Origin: Saccoglossus kowalevskii
Taxonomy: Eukaryota > Hemichordata > Enteropneusta > Harrimaniidae
Direction of reading: 5' to 3'
DNA length: 56,938 bases
Assembly (NCBI RefSeq): GCF_000003605.2
Contig: NW_003129863.1
Location: 91,824 to 148,761, forward strand
Of the stretch, positions 34,026 to 47,396 are shown piece after piece. The stretch's first letter is position 1. Each line of letters opens with the position of its first letter. A program made the position numbers and the translations under genes. The notes beneath the pieces are model-generated. The model searched no databases, had not been told where the DNA came from, and saw only the letters and a list, made by a program, of their open reading frames with translations.

Positions 34026-37000
34026 TCATGGTTCCTCCTCTTCCTCATCTGAGGTATCAGAACAACTCGATGCTGAATCGTTCAGGTCAATGTTGGTAAT
34101 GTTATGTACTGGACTCCACATGTGATTAAAACCATTTCTCAGTTTACTCTGAAAGAACAAAGCGGTGAAAAGAAATGAATATTTCTGTGGCATTATTCAA
34201 TATAAGGATACCACTGCAAAACATAATGAACATTTGAGAGGAGTGGGAGTGAGGTGTAAACTCACTAACCAACACAAGTAGTCCACCAGAGACAAAAATC
34301 TGACTTGCACTACCGTAATTCTATAGCAAGCCCAGATAACAAGATTTTGCTTCATGTCATCATGGATGTCTGACTTTTTTTTTTTTTTTTTTTGCATACT
34401 GGTAAAGTGCACTACATAAGGTAAGATGGGAGAATGTATGTTTTCTGTTCCAGAAGATGTTTTGTCAATCCAATCCAATTAATGCATATTAGCCCAAGTG
34501 GGGGCTAACAGCAAGTAACTTGTATGGAAGATTGGAGAAGTGAATAAAATATTAGGGTGCCTTGAACAATGAATGTGTGGTTCAAAGTTTCCTCTCCTTA
34601 GCTTATGCACACACCATCCTACATAACAGACTGATTACTCACCGGCTTAGAGTTCAGTTTGGCAGTTTTAGCCTGAAATTCTTTTAGTTCATCTTCAGTC
34701 AAAGGTTTCTCATCTATATCTTCTTGCCATCCCATCTCTCGTAATAATCTGAATAAAAAAAAAAGATCAGTGCAAAATTACATTGGACAAAGCTTTTAAA
34801 AAAAACTAACACAAAAGAGCACCATTATTGAAGCTGATTATGGAAAAATCAATGTACACAATACACAGTTCCAGAATTACAGAAATGTCAATTTTGATGA
34901 ATCTTATCCATGAAATGGCAGTCATTTGGCCATTTTGATTCTGATCAAAAAACAAGCATATGTGCAAGATGTATGACATATGTGTTAAGTATGAACATGA
35001 TCGATCAGAACACTTCAAAGATATTGGTTCTGAACGGTCTTCATTAGCAAGTCAACCGTTTTTAATCAAATCTCAGAATCAAAAAGACTTGCATCAAGCA
35101 AGGTCTCATAATGTTCAATGCATGTACTAAGTTCAAGTGAAATCTGTGCATGACTGAGATCCAGAATGGCAGAAATGCTCATTCTTGATGCAGTTAATTA
35201 AACATTCATCAACACCTTTTCACAAGTTTGAAATGGCGCAAGATGCAAATGTGATGAGAGTACAAAACGGGGACTTGTTTAGTGAAATACACACACTTAC
35301 CGTCTTTCCGCTTCTAAAGAGCTTGATAATTCAGCTCGCATTGGTGAGGAACCAGGACTGATTGTCATACCCTCTAAGCAAATAACATCCAATTTATCTA
35401 CATTTATATTATCTTCCTCATGCACACTATTCACATCACCGATCTTAATATCAGAATCAAACTAAAGAAGAGTAAGAAATAAGACATTATCACAACAAAG
35501 TTACATCAAAGTGAAAATAACAAGCCTACTTTGATGTTGGAAGAATAATAACGTTATCATCACAAGAACAAAGGCAGTACAGTGATCGTATCGACCGACT
35601 CATAGCGGAACTGCTCTCAAATTAGTGAACATTACTATCAACAATATTAACATATGAAATGTGCCTACCACATTGCCTTCATCACTATCATCACCATTTA
35701 CTTGACGAGAGTCTCCCTCAATGAACCAGTCTTTTGTTTCATCATCTCTATTATTATTATTACCACCTTTTCTTAATTCTTTCAAGAAGTCACTCTTCTT
35801 GTCCATTTTTTTAGTCTGTGCTGACACAAGGCGTGGATTTAGTATTTCCATAGGGGGTGTAGAGGCAGGTCTTTGTGGTATCTGCTGTTAATGGACAACA
35901 AACAACCATGCAATGTTAATTTACAAATAACTGTTTTATAAGATCTGCAAGGTAGGTAAAGTATAGTGTATTGAAGCACCCAGCCATTGCACTGTGTATA
36001 TTCCAAATGATGAAATTTTCCACAAAAAAATGTGTTATGATGACCTAAAGTTGGCAAAAAAAAACAACACATTTTTGTCAGCCACTACAACCCCGTTTAC
36101 AGTTCTTAGATGCTGCTTCAATTTTACTTGTATTAAACTCCCTTCAAGACCCTCCCGAAACTATGCTTGCTGCCATTTTGTCTTCAAAAGAAAAACCACA
36201 ATGTAATGTGGGCAAATTTATGATTGTTCAACAAATGTCTAGGCATACACAGTACAACTGTTTAAATTGCGTGATTATTCCTTAAGTGCCTAAAAAAAAC
36301 AAGCAATTAAGAATAAGATCCGCACAAAAAATAGTGAACACCATTTCCTAACTTGTATTGTTTCTTATAACATAGAGGGCAGATTTTTGATAAAAATCGT
36401 ATTTATCTATATGTTACAAACGACTGAGGCTTAACTAGAGAAAAATTTGAATGATACAGGTGTTTAGCTTTCCACATTACGGACTTACCTCTTTTGTGAA
36501 GGATTGTGTTGTGGCAGGAGGGAAGGTTGATGATGGTTTGATCTGGATAGGTGTGGTTACTGCTGGTTTATGATTCAATTCTTTAACTATAGACGGTGAT
36601 ACCTTGCGTGGAGCACTCTGTAAATAATATCAGTGCAGTCAGAGAGAATACCATAATTAAACTGCTATGAATTTTAGCGGAATTTAGCAGGTTTTCAATA
36701 AATTTAAAATTTCAACTTAACAAACCTGGATGCAGTTTTGGTCAAAAGTTTCATGTATTTCTATTGCTATTCATGATGAAAACACACAAAAATTTTACAA
36801 AAGGGTACACAAGCAGACAATGGCAATAAATGCCCTAATCATCACTTGTTGACCAGATCACTGCAATTTGGAGTGAGTCAACTTACCTTGGTAATGCCCT
36901 TTGAAGGCACCAATGATTTGTAGATGCTACTAGCAGAGTTACATGTGGCTGTTTTGTTGGCTTGATTTACTATTCCAGCATGTGGATTCAATTTGGCATG

Positions 37001-40000
37001 GGTGGCGCTGTCACCAGAACCGCTATTATTACTACTGGTAGTATTTGTGTTGGCGTCATTATTCTCATTTCGTAGTGGTTTCTGTATCAGCTGCATTCGG
37101 CGACCACCAGCTCCGTGTATCTTGGAATTCATTGGTTTGTCTGATGAAGGAAATAAACAAAGTTACAGCTTTTTTTTATTTGGAAAGATTGACATTTTAA
37201 AAGAAATATTTGAATTATATTTTACAGTACAGACTGTTTCCACTGTTCAGCACAGTCGTTAAGTTCCATTAACAAGTTACTTTATAATGTGCTAGTCAAT
37301 GTAAACCACCTGGGCCACTTTCCCCTCAGACATACAAGAGTCAATTAATATAGGAATTTGGAAGTTTAGAGCAGCTTGAGATAATTCAAGCTATCACAAC
37401 GATCAACAAGATCAGGATCATGGAGCTGTGACAAGCCACTTCTTGTTTGCCTAAGGTAATGGGGTCACTGGAGTTACTATTGACTAGTGCACAATGTTTG
37501 GAAAATTCCTAAATTTGATGGATATTAAAATAATTATGAGTCTCAGTACACAATTAACTTAAAGTGAATCTTCAATAGAAATGTGTGTAAATGTATGGTT
37601 AAAATATCATTCACTTGACCTTAGACGCCTGTCATTTTTGCAAGCACAACAAATAGAACAAATAAGCTAATTTCTTACCCCAAACTCCAGCCAGTTTACT
37701 ACTTTGATTGTCTTTGCCACCAATACCATCCCCACTCAAAGAGGGCTAGTCAAATAAAGATTGATGGAGTTAAAACATTAAACCACACTTAAATGATACA
37801 TACAAGTACATGTAATTATTTTTAAATCAAACTATTCTCATATTTTATGTACAAAAGAGTCGTGTTTTTATAATATGATAATATAAACAATACAGAACAA
37901 ATGCAAAGATATTTCACAAATGGCCACCTGGAAAACATGTTTGTTGATGAGCCATATCAAATGATTTATAGACCACACTAGGAAAGACAAAAGTCTCAAT
38001 TAACAACTATTCATATTCACCATGTGCAATGAATGATTCCCACGTCATAGTATACATTGTATGTTTTCTACAAAAAGGTGAAAAGTGACTCAAATGAATC
38101 AGATTTGCCACATTTAGGGAAATGACACCAAGATTTCATGAAGCAATAACAAATACTTACAAACTCTTGCTCAAATTGTTCTCCAGTATCCACACTATTA
38201 TTATTATTGGAAGCCTCATTTTCTTTCTCAGTTTCTTTGCCATTTCCACTCACCACTTCTTCCTCCACACTGTCTTGATGACCGCGTTCATGGTAACCAT
38301 TACGGGATCCAGAATTGTATCTCTGTCTGCCACCACTACTACCTCGATTGCCATGATAATTGGTACTAGGAACAGGGACTGGATAAGACCCATTTCCACA
38401 GTAGCGGGCATTAGGATGTTGATATATGGTATCTCTGGTGTAGCCACCACGCCATATCTGAGCACCGGGAGGATAGACAGGATCACCACCACTTTGGTAG
38501 TAGTTGTGATGGTAACGATCATCGTCCAGAGAATGATGGCGAATAAATCCTTCCGGAGGGTAGTGGCGCTTGTCTACAATGTAACACAATCACAATATAA
38601 GTAAAGAGGGATCAGAAAAGGAAGAGCCTGCATGGAGAGACACATGGACACACAGAGGTCAGTTCACATGTCCTCGTTTTCAGACTGGAGACTACAAGTA
38701 AATGTGCGAATGGGGACTAAATTTTACCGCAAAAAATATCTTTAGGACATTTTATGAAATAAATTAGAGAGAAAATTCTTGGTCTGACTGTTTCAGCATT
38801 TAAGTATGATCACATGCACACACACACACTTACCGTCTCTGCCTCTATAGCCATAACCTAAATGATGAGCTGGTGGTGGGATAACAGCGCCATCAAATTC
38901 TAGATGGCTTTCAGACGAATAATGGCGTTGGTTACCAAGACGATGGCCAACATGCGGATCATAACTTCGTGAATTCCGATCATGTCGACCGTGAAGGTGG
39001 TGATGATGGTGGTGGTGAGCTTTGTTGGGCTTCTGCAAAAACACAAAACACGAGTTAATTACTATTTAACAATTAGAAATAGGCTTTTCCAATAACAGAA
39101 TTTCATCATCATCTTTTCCAAGTTTGAGGATAGAAACTGAGGCGTGACGTAACCAATACTCCATATCATGCACTATATTTAACTTTTTACAAAACGATAA
39201 TAGGTTTAAATTTGGAACTGTTGCAGCCATTTTAATTATGAGCATTAGCAAACTTCTTACTGAGTGAATTGTTATGCAAATTAGCTATTATCTTCACTTG
39301 TGTTTTTCAGTTTACCATGGAAGTTGAAATCTAAATAGCTCGCACAATTCTTGTTTATTTTGAGTGAAACTTTCACAAAACATTTATCAGTTGTTTATTA
39401 ACAAATGGGCGTCCAGGCGTATATGTAATATGTTTTGTTTTCATATTACAAAGTTGTCAAGCAGGATGTGTGCCGTATAGTCAATCCTGGTCAGTATTTC
39501 ACACTTCGAATGTCATTGTCTGAGAATGCAAAGCTTTAAAAATAAGCCTAGACGTCCTTTTGTTCGTAGAGACGTTGTCAAAATAGTGTGAAAATGTCAA
39601 GACAAACTGACAAAAACTGTGGGAGTTAATTAATTTTCAATCTCTCTGACCAACCAGAAAACACGAAAGGAGATAATGGCAGTTTTATGAAAGTGACGTT
39701 AATCGTCCACAAAAACGGCTATTGCATCACGACGACATGCCAAAATACATGATACACCGACGCTTGCTCTTGCTGATGTTTAATCGTCAGATAAAAAAAT
39801 AAAATAAAAACATTTACAATACTAGGGAAACAGACGTAAAATCGTCAGCGGAGTCGAAACCTTGCGTGAAAACTGTCATGGCATCGTGTTATCTTTTTCA
39901 CTGAGGGAGGGGCACAATGGATTACGTAAAGCCGATGAGATATTCATACAGTTATATAAACATAGCGATCCCCATTGGGTGGGTTGAGTCTAAATTTACC

Positions 40001-41993
40001 TTTCCTCAAACCTTTAAAAAATACTCTGTATGACGCAGCTTTTCACGATCACCGGTGAAATGGACCGTGCGAAGTTAGACGGCCAGGTTGAAATGGGCTG
40101 TAATATTTTGCTACACAACGGCTATTCACAGATTTTGTACTCAATCGCTCAAACGTCGGTGAGAAAAAGTCGAAATGGAAGACAACTATTGGAAATCTAA
40201 ACAGGTTTCATTCAACTACGAGCAGACGAGACAGGTCGATAAAAATTAAAACTAACCCTGACCTCTGGAATTACCTCATTCATAGAGTGCCATAGTACCA
40301 GAGGTCGCCGAGCACAGCCGTACAACGTACTTTGCAACATCACTACAGATGCATGCTAGCTGACAAGGGGGTTTTCGATTAAGGTAACCAAGATGGCATC
40401 GGAGAGTGCGCGATTTTTCCGTGGTGTTTAAAAACAGCATCTGGTAGCCGATATTTCTGTAATTTTCAGGGTATTTTTTATTCTTAATTAACCGAGCATT
40501 TTACGTTTGTGTATTTTGCCACTGAAAAGTTAGTTATTGACTACTACATCGCAATGCTATCAGCACAGTGATCGTTACAGCGAAACGACAAATGTATAAT
40601 TAGTCAGTTTTATAATGCCTTCGAAGAAAATAAATATTTAACAGTACTCCACTGGAAGCTGCCAGGCTAGAAGTTGTCGACATGTTGCAAGATAAGGGTG
40701 AAAAAGTTTACTTATCATTTACAACTGTATATTTTTTGTATTCTGCTTGCATTCTGGAAGCGTCTAGATCTTGTCTTTTTTGTAGTTTGCAAGACTAGTT
40801 GATGGTTGATTACTTGAGGTAAGTTAAACAGGGTCGCGGACAGGAAGTTACACATCGCCGCACCGTAACTGAGGCCAGTAACTCATTTGCATATAACATC
40901 AATAGTGACTTGCCAATCAAAGAGCAACGTAAACAGATTTTCGAGACTTTTAATCACATACACGTGTCTTGATTCCCTATATTTTAAAATCCATTTTTGG
41001 GCATGTTCCAGCATTGACAATGTTCCGAAATTTCAACACTATCTAGGCAAAGACTGTCTGGGTAAGAAAAGCAAAAAAAAAAAAAAATTCACTCCGAGTG
41101 CCCACGAACATGCAACTATACCTTAATTCAAATACATGAAGAGTGCACAGTTGGACACTAGATAACCAGGCTTTTGCACAATTTTCTCATCACCCAATAT
41201 TGCATTCTTATTATATGCTTGCAGTGCTATAATAAGCAGCCCCAACTATTCAATGTTTCATGCTATATTGTACAACTTCATTGAGTGACCCTAGCGCAGT
41301 AAATATGATGTACCGTACTTACTGTGTGACCACAACATGAACAATAACTTTGGTGCTTCAATGAGTATCGATTCAACGTGCAGTGGTGTAATGCATGCCC
41401 CAAATGTGACCAATATGCAGTGTTAATGTGCAACCCTTATGCCATTGATGTGTGACGCTAGAACAGTTAATGCCCGTGCTGTGCCTAGTACTTAATATGC
41501 AATCCTAATGCAATTAATGCATGGTGTGTCAATGCGTGAACAGAGTGCCGTCAAAACTCCGTGCTTACTGCATTACCTTAATGCGATTAATGCATGGCAC
41601 TTTAATGCTTGACCCCCAACACGATCAACACACTAAAATCCATGCCAGTCATAAGTTGCCTAATCTTCCCAGAGTTCTCCCAAGGGTAATATAGAGCAGG
41701 GGTCCCCAACTGTTAAATTTTGCATAAACAATAGAGCCAATTTAGCATAACAATGAATACAATACAAGTCATCAACATATTATATTGTCATGCAAATTGT
41801 CAGATACTGTATGCAATTTTCCTGGGGAAAACACTGCTTCCTTACAGACATGTTGAAAGACTGTTGATGTTCAAAGAGAATGTCCCAATTTGTTTAAAGA
41901 AAGCCAACATAATCTTACCTGCTCTGTTGAAAAGTTGAGCCATGCAGGTGCAAAATCATGCTGAGGAGGGTTAGCCATCACGTCTACAGGCAT
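34026..41993 (-). CDS. GPBP1: Vasculin / GC-rich promoter-binding protein 1 (GPBP1-GPBP1L1 type), 10 coding exons, 580 aa
   Basis: Coding exons are 41,993-41,919; 39,032-38,834; 38,573-38,161; 37,745-37,679; 37,140-36,887; 36,617-36,489; 35,884-35,669; 35,461-35,301; 34,748-34,643; 34,148-34,026. All junctions are GT-AG and the sum is 1,743 nt. Landmarks shared with vertebrate vasculin, in order, are QHDFAPAWLNFST (11-23), EFPSL (228-232) followed by AGVWDKP, SSIYKSLVP (about 323-331), DKKSDFLKELR, SLEAERRLLREMGWQ, PLTEDELKEFQAKT, and an acidic Ser tail ending DEEEEEP. Vasculins are nuclear proteins reported to bind GC-rich promoters. At 580 aa it is longer than human GPBP1 (about 470), mainly through a His run (31-37) and an Asn/Ser/Gly-rich middle. 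Met6 (MANPPQHDF) matches the vertebrate start better than Met1. A four-codon upstream frame (MLCL-stop) overlaps the first ATG. It is probably the single pro-orthologue of GPBP1 and GPBP1L1. Confidence 0.95.
35881..35884 (-). other. GPBP1: NAGNAG tandem acceptor at vasculin exon 7
   Basis: The acceptor reads TTAACAGCAG, so splicing at either AG is possible and would include or omit one Gln (first residue of QIPQRP) without changing frame. Confidence 0.55.
39380..40870. promoter_or_regulatory. CpG-rich block in vasculin intron 1, possible internal promoter
   Basis: CpG is conspicuously denser here than in the introns on either side. The block contains CCAAGATGGCATCGGAGAG at about 40,388 (YY1-like) and GGACAGGAAGTTAC near 40,840 (ETS-like), both on the plus strand. 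No exon could be tied to it. An alternative vasculin promoter, an enhancer or an unannotated noncoding transcript could explain it. Confidence 0.35.
41130..41700. repeat. Irregular TTAATGC-rich block
   Basis: Words such as GCAATTAATGCATGG, GCGATTAATGCATGG and TTTAATGCTTGACC recur irregularly with a spacing near 60-80 bp between 41,220 and 41,640. It resembles a strongly decayed tandem array. Intron 1 of the vasculin gene. Confidence 0.3.
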
Positions 41994-43174
41994 AGCATAC
42001 CTCTCCTGTAATAAAACAATATCACATAATTTACAATGTAGCAATGACAAATATGAGGAATGTCTTTAATTTCGTAATCACAGAATTGACAGTTTATTTC
42101 CAAGACAGTGATGATGTAAGTTGGTCGCCTATTAGACTGAATGCTTAAATGCAAGGTATCAAGTCGTGACACATTTGTTAGTTCCTTGTTTTGTTTTTTA
42201 TGTGCAAAATGTATTAAGCTCAGAGAGTTCTTTAAAACAGTCTGTTGAAATCTTGGGCCATAGTGAAATTCCAAACAATCAAGTTTAGTCACTTTGGTGA
42301 CTGATGGAGAGAGGTATTGAAGAGAAAAAAAATTGTATGTGGCTGTTTGGAAGGACACCCAATTTCCATTTGTTCATGTAAATTTCATAATACAAACTAA
42401 TAAACTTTAGTACCATGTTTTTGAAGATCACTATATCATTGTATGATTTTCTGTTGCTTCATTTGAGTGCCAAAAAATGAAATAATGAAAAGTCTCTGCA
42501 GCAGTGATGCGTCATGTCCATAATTCTAGGGTTCTTCACTACAGTTTTCAAGCAAAGTATTCTATTTTTTTTCTCTCTTTTTTCACAATTTGCCAATTTT
42601 AGGACATTTGTGAATGCAAAAAAAATTCGCAAAAGTCATTAAATGTAGTGTTTACAGGACCCCCCAGAAAAATTTCCACAACTCTTGAAAATTCATAAAA
42701 ATTAGGCTCTTGCAAAAGTGATTTACAATATCAATCATACGAAAATATGACGTAAATGGAGGTTTAAAACATATTAGTAATTCATCTTTTCTAAAATAAC
42801 ATGCATATAATAATAAACATGGTGCAGCACAAATCCAATATTTTTGGCAGTAAACTTCTACATGTATGTGAAGAATTTAAAAGAATTTCATTGATCAAAA
42901 CAAACTTGTTTGATTACTGATAGGAAAGGAAATTACACAACAAGTACTAAATTGTTGGTCAGTAGTCATGAAATGTTGTATGAACATAAATAACAGGCAT
43001 AGTATTAATATATTTTTTTTGGTGAGAAAATATGTAAACACAAACGTTCCATGGATGATAGTTAATGTATTTTGTAAAGACAGTTATGAAGTTATACAGC
43101 CGAGGCCTCAAAAAAAAAACAAGAAAAAAGACTTAAACTTCAAATTCTGATGATATATGAACTGAAATACTCAC

Positions 43175-43330
43175 CTTTTTTGTGTATACTACAAGACGAC
43201 AGAGTGAGGAGAATTCAAGGGGAGTAAAACCACAGGCTTTCTCCCGACAACACAGTTCACCATTGAACAATAACTCCTCTTTATCGCGGTGATTCTTACA
43301 AGTTCAAGTCTTTATCATACCTCTTTAGCA
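43175..43330 (-). other. GPBP1: Vasculin 5'UTR exon
   Basis: The minus strand has ACAAAAAAG|GTGAGT with the exon end at 43,175. Splicing to the acceptor at 42,005 (TTTTATTACAG|GAGAGG) joins it to the first coding exon. The upstream edge is not determined. Confidence 0.45.
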
Positions 43331-43999
43331 CAATCGCAATTACACAAGTTCGTTTATTAGTTAGATTAACATATGTTCAGTGTTCTGTCAATGACAACAC
43401 AATGATAACGTACTCCAATGTATCCTGTATTAGGCCTTCAGCATCTAGAAATCTTTCCAGGGAATATTTGTCAGTACTAGTCTTGTATACAGGTTGTCTC
43501 TTAAAAATGGCAGTACAATTAACACATCAACAAGAAATGTAAAACAACTTTGAACATTCCAAATAATGTTTTGTTTTTAAATTTGAAACTTATATTGCTT
43601 ATGAAATACTCTTGAAAACCTTTCTCCGTTATTATTATCTTTTAACACCAGTGAAGTAACGTTAAAAGAGTTCTGCTTTTGAAAAAAAAGAGTGAGAAAA
43701 TCTTTGGATTTCTTATAACAGAATTTAACTATTTACAAAAATACCTGAATATACAATCTAAAGAATTATTTTATACACTGTATACAGTTATGTAAAACTC
43801 TCTATATAGATAATATTTGAATAATAAACACAGCAAAAGGGCCAACTACTTGACAAAACCAATCTAGCATCTGAAGGAGAAAAGAAACACTAGAAAACAG
43901 AAAATCCCCAACCCAGTCTGAAAAGGGCAAGTAATATAATATTATAAATCTGAAGTAAAAGCTACAATACGAAGGACTCCTAGAAGCTACGGTATAATC

Positions 44000-45180
44000 C
44001 TCACTGACAATAATAATTTCTCACATCGTACACGTTTTGTACTGCTACGCAACAATAAATGAGAAATAAATCAGCTGCTGTTGTCTTCACTGGGGACACC
44101 TCGGCTGCCTGATGAAATTTGACCGGAGAAATCAGGTCAATGCATGTCTATGGTGTCGTACTCAACGCGAGATGTAAACAGCTTTATTGTGTTGATATGC
44201 TTTGTTGTTATCTATTTCCGAGTTAGATTTCCAGTGAGTAATAATTCGGCGGGCGGTACACTGGTGTTTTGTATTTGTAAAATAGCGGCGTTCGGCTCAA
44301 CAATTTTATCCAATTTGAGGCATAACACTGATATGTCGATGATGTTATCTTGTTTATTTTCGGTTTAGTGTTTGTCTTCTACCGTCAACCCCGCATGAAA
44401 CGATTCTTTCACAGCATTGTCAATCCATCCATTGTTTTTCTGTCGATAAATAAGAATGAAGATCTGTTTATATATAGAAATTGCGTCTGAGAGATGATAG
44501 TTAGTCTAAAATGAAAACTGTTTACGCACAGGTTACGAGGTTGGACCACGGTCACGGGTCAACACGAGTTCCATGCACAACCAACAAGTTGTAGTTTCCT
44601 CGCTGTAAAAGTTTCAAAATCAGCAATAACACCCACCTGTTATACATATATGTAACCTTATGCTGATGTTCTAAATTGTATGCTCTGCAAAAGTGGTAGG
44701 GCGGTCATGGAAATCGCTAATAATTTGAGGAAATTTGTTGAAAGTATCGTGGAATTCTGCAACAAGTTTCAGATTATTGCAAACAAGATGTCTACCCTTT
44801 CTCATCCCATAATATGTAATTTGCGCATGCGTATATGAATAAAAATATATTCTCGGCTATTCTCGCACTTTGCGCGGTTTTACGACAAGACATATGTTGT
44901 CTATTTGCCTAACATAAATGAATAATCTTTCACTTTACAACAATCTATCTCTATTTTGAACATATAAGTAAAGTGTAGGAAGCCAACATATGACAAATTA
45001 ACACATGTAATAGCAAGAATTTGATTTTTTTCTAGAAGGGGCGTGAAGGTCACATGATAGTCACGTGAAATTCGGGAAACGAAACTGTGGCGGCGTCCTA
45101 ACAGTCAGCTGTTTACACGAGAAGCAAAATAAGGTCATCATAAAGGTTACTCTCTCGATGACTAACGTGTTGGTTGTAGG
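44000..45180. promoter_or_regulatory. Divergent promoter region between vasculin (minus) and TMEM69 (plus)
   Basis: It is CpG-richer than the flanks. It contains TTGCGCATGCGTA at about 44,820 (NRF1-like), TCACGTGA at 45,061-45,068 (USF/TFE-type E-box), and a cluster CGGGAAACGAAACTGTGGCG just before the presumed TMEM69 start. No TATA box. The two genes are transcribed away from each other from within about 2 kb, consistent with a shared promoter. Confidence 0.55.
45090..45179 (+). other. TMEM69: TMEM69 exon 1
   Basis: Ends in a consensus donor, GTTGTAG|GTGAGT. It contains ATGACTAACGTGTTGGTTGT at 45,158. Used directly with an acceptor at 48,215 (CTTCTAG|GATGT), this ATG opens the TMEM69 frame as MTNVLVVGCTVLRQL. 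With the stronger acceptor at 48,202 it does not. The 5' end is unknown. Confidence 0.5.
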
Positions 45181-46334
45181 TGAGTGTGTGTGACTGTGCA
45201 GTTACTGCCTTCATAATGTAGAATATAGGTGGTGTATATTCAAAGTTTTATAGAGCTTGTCTTAAGTTTATTGAGCAAAACATTCCAGATTTGGTTTTGA
45301 CGTTGACTGGCCAATCTTGCATCGAACCAGCAGTCTCGTCACACATGGAGTTAACTCCATGCTCCGCACTAAAAACCAAGGGCCACACCAAACTTGCATT
45401 GACGCACGTACGTTCCAGATAACTCGTACAATATAGAGACAGTGCGGTTAATATTTAACATACATTGCTGAACCTCGTTTAATGTTGTCGATATGTCATA
45501 TTCATTTTATAATTGTATTGTGATTATTTTTGTATTCAAATCACATTTGATGTTTTTAAAAATGCATTTATAATTTACGCTGGACATTTTTAATATTCAG
45601 TATTTAGTTAAAAAAAAACTCGGTTATTAGAAAGGTAAATGTAATTTGGAAAACTCAAACAGGTTAAGGCAGAAAGCATTTATTTTCCCTGGTATTTACA
45701 GTAAACACACTCTGATTAACAGGATTTCTTTCCAAACCACTATTTATTTATTTATTAGAAATTTTCTTCTATGCTATCAATAAAGAGCCATTGCTCGAAA
45801 CGTCTAGCTATTTTTAATAGTTATTTAGGACTACGATTACCAAATATTATCATCTATATATCATGGTTGTATTTTAGTGGATAGCGGCCATTTTGGCAAT
45901 ATTATAGGCAAAGATATTATGCCATATCTCAAATTGTAGGCTGGTGACATAGTGACATTGTTACTAATGGGATACTTTTTGTTTTCCTGAATTTTTGTCA
46001 AAAATCTGGTTTTTAAAAAGTGTCAAAAGAGGCAACTTTTGTTTAACATTGCGCTCTATGGAATTGTTCTAAAAATAGCTATTTTTGAAAAATACACACT
46101 TAAGAATGCTATTTTATGGTGGCATGGGTTAATAGCTCCAGGATTGTACATAATAAACCAATGGACATTGTCATGCGATTTATGACCAACTTTCTCAAAA
46201 ATGGTGAGTAGGCTTCTACTATAAAAGATACAAGTTATTAAAACACAAAGCCAGCTGATAGTCAGCTTGGAAGTTAAGGTATGCCTAAACTGCACTATAG
46301 TACATTGAAGTCCTATTATTGGCTACACCCCCTA

Positions 46335-46565
46335 NNNNNNNNNNNNNNNNNNNNNNNNNNNNNNNNNNNNNNNNNNNNNNNNNNNNNNNNNNNNNNNNNN
46401 NNNNNNNNNNNNNNNNNNNNNNNNNNNNNNNNNNNNNNNNNNNNNNNNNNNNNNNNNNNNNNNNNNNNNNNNNNNNNNNNNNNNNNNNNNNNNNNNNNNN
46501 NNNNNNNNNNNNNNNNNNNNNNNNNNNNNNNNNNNNNNNNNNNNNNNNNNNNNNNNNNNNNNNNN
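46335..46565. other. Assembly gap (231 N) between CCCCCTA repeats
   Basis: The left flank ends CTACACCCCCTA and the right flank resumes ACACCCCCTACCCC. The matching edges suggest a simple-sequence or collapsed repeat inside the gap. It lies in TMEM69 intron 1. Confidence 0.9.
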
Positions 46566-47059
46566 ACACCCCCTACCCCTTAATACTGGTAAGAATAATA
46601 ATTATCCTACAAACTATACTTTGTGAAATTTACCATTCAATTCTTTCAGTATTGCTGTTATGTAAATAAGGGTCATTGTGTTTCCAGAGTTTTCAAATGC
46701 GCTAAAATCTTCTATCTACCTTAGTATAGTGATGATGGTTTACACCAGATAGGTTTAATCAATCAGGCAAGTCGTGTCACAAAAAAAAATAATAATTCCA
46801 AGATGAGCTGGTAGTGATTTCCCCTAAACTATATCTGTTTGAATCCTCATTTCAAAATTTTGTGTATGGAAATTAAGAGATGTACCGGGTACTAAATAAC
46901 AAAGTAACCACAATTAGACTTTGAACTAAAATTTTTAACGTTGTAACATTGTAATACAGTAGAAGTTTTAATGGTAGTATCACATGTGATTACACTAATC
47001 AGATTTCTTTTCTTTTTCTTCAATCCAATCGGGGACCAAACCAGATTTAAAACTCTGGA

Positions 47060-47086
47060 CTACTACTACTACTACTACTACTACTA
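47060..47086. repeat. (CTA)n microsatellite
   Basis: Nine uninterrupted CTA units. A hairpin TGATGGTTATG/CATAACCATCA lies about 100 bp further on (47,187-47,221). Confidence 0.85.
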
Positions 47087-47396
47087 ATCCAGAAATGGTT
47101 ATTGCATGCTAACTATTGAACTGTTCTACAATGTTACCATATAGTTACCTGCTAACTCAGGTTAGTATCCATTAGATAACACATGTGATGGTTATGATAG
47201 ATTATTAGCCATAACCATCAAGTGATTATGATTTATTAAGTTTTTCACACAAGTCATAATGGCTCTCCATAATAGAAACTGACTCTTCATACATGTATAT
47301 AGGTTTTGAACTGATTATATCATGTTTCACTTTCAAAAACATATCATGTTGAAAATTGTATTTTACCAGAAGGTAAATGCATTTTTTAATCATCAG

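Noticed and set aside
38122-38604. 160-codon plus-strand frame rich in Ile/Thr
   Set aside because: Exactly antisense to vasculin exon 3, which is supported by splice sites, phase and homology.
41984-42358. 124-codon minus frame ending in the vasculin first coding exon
   Set aside because: It crosses the acceptor at 42,005 and is in the frame of the MLCL upstream stop, so it is intron read-through.
46281-46669. Frames of about 100 codons on both strands
   Set aside because: They run through the 231-N gap and consist mostly of unknown residues.
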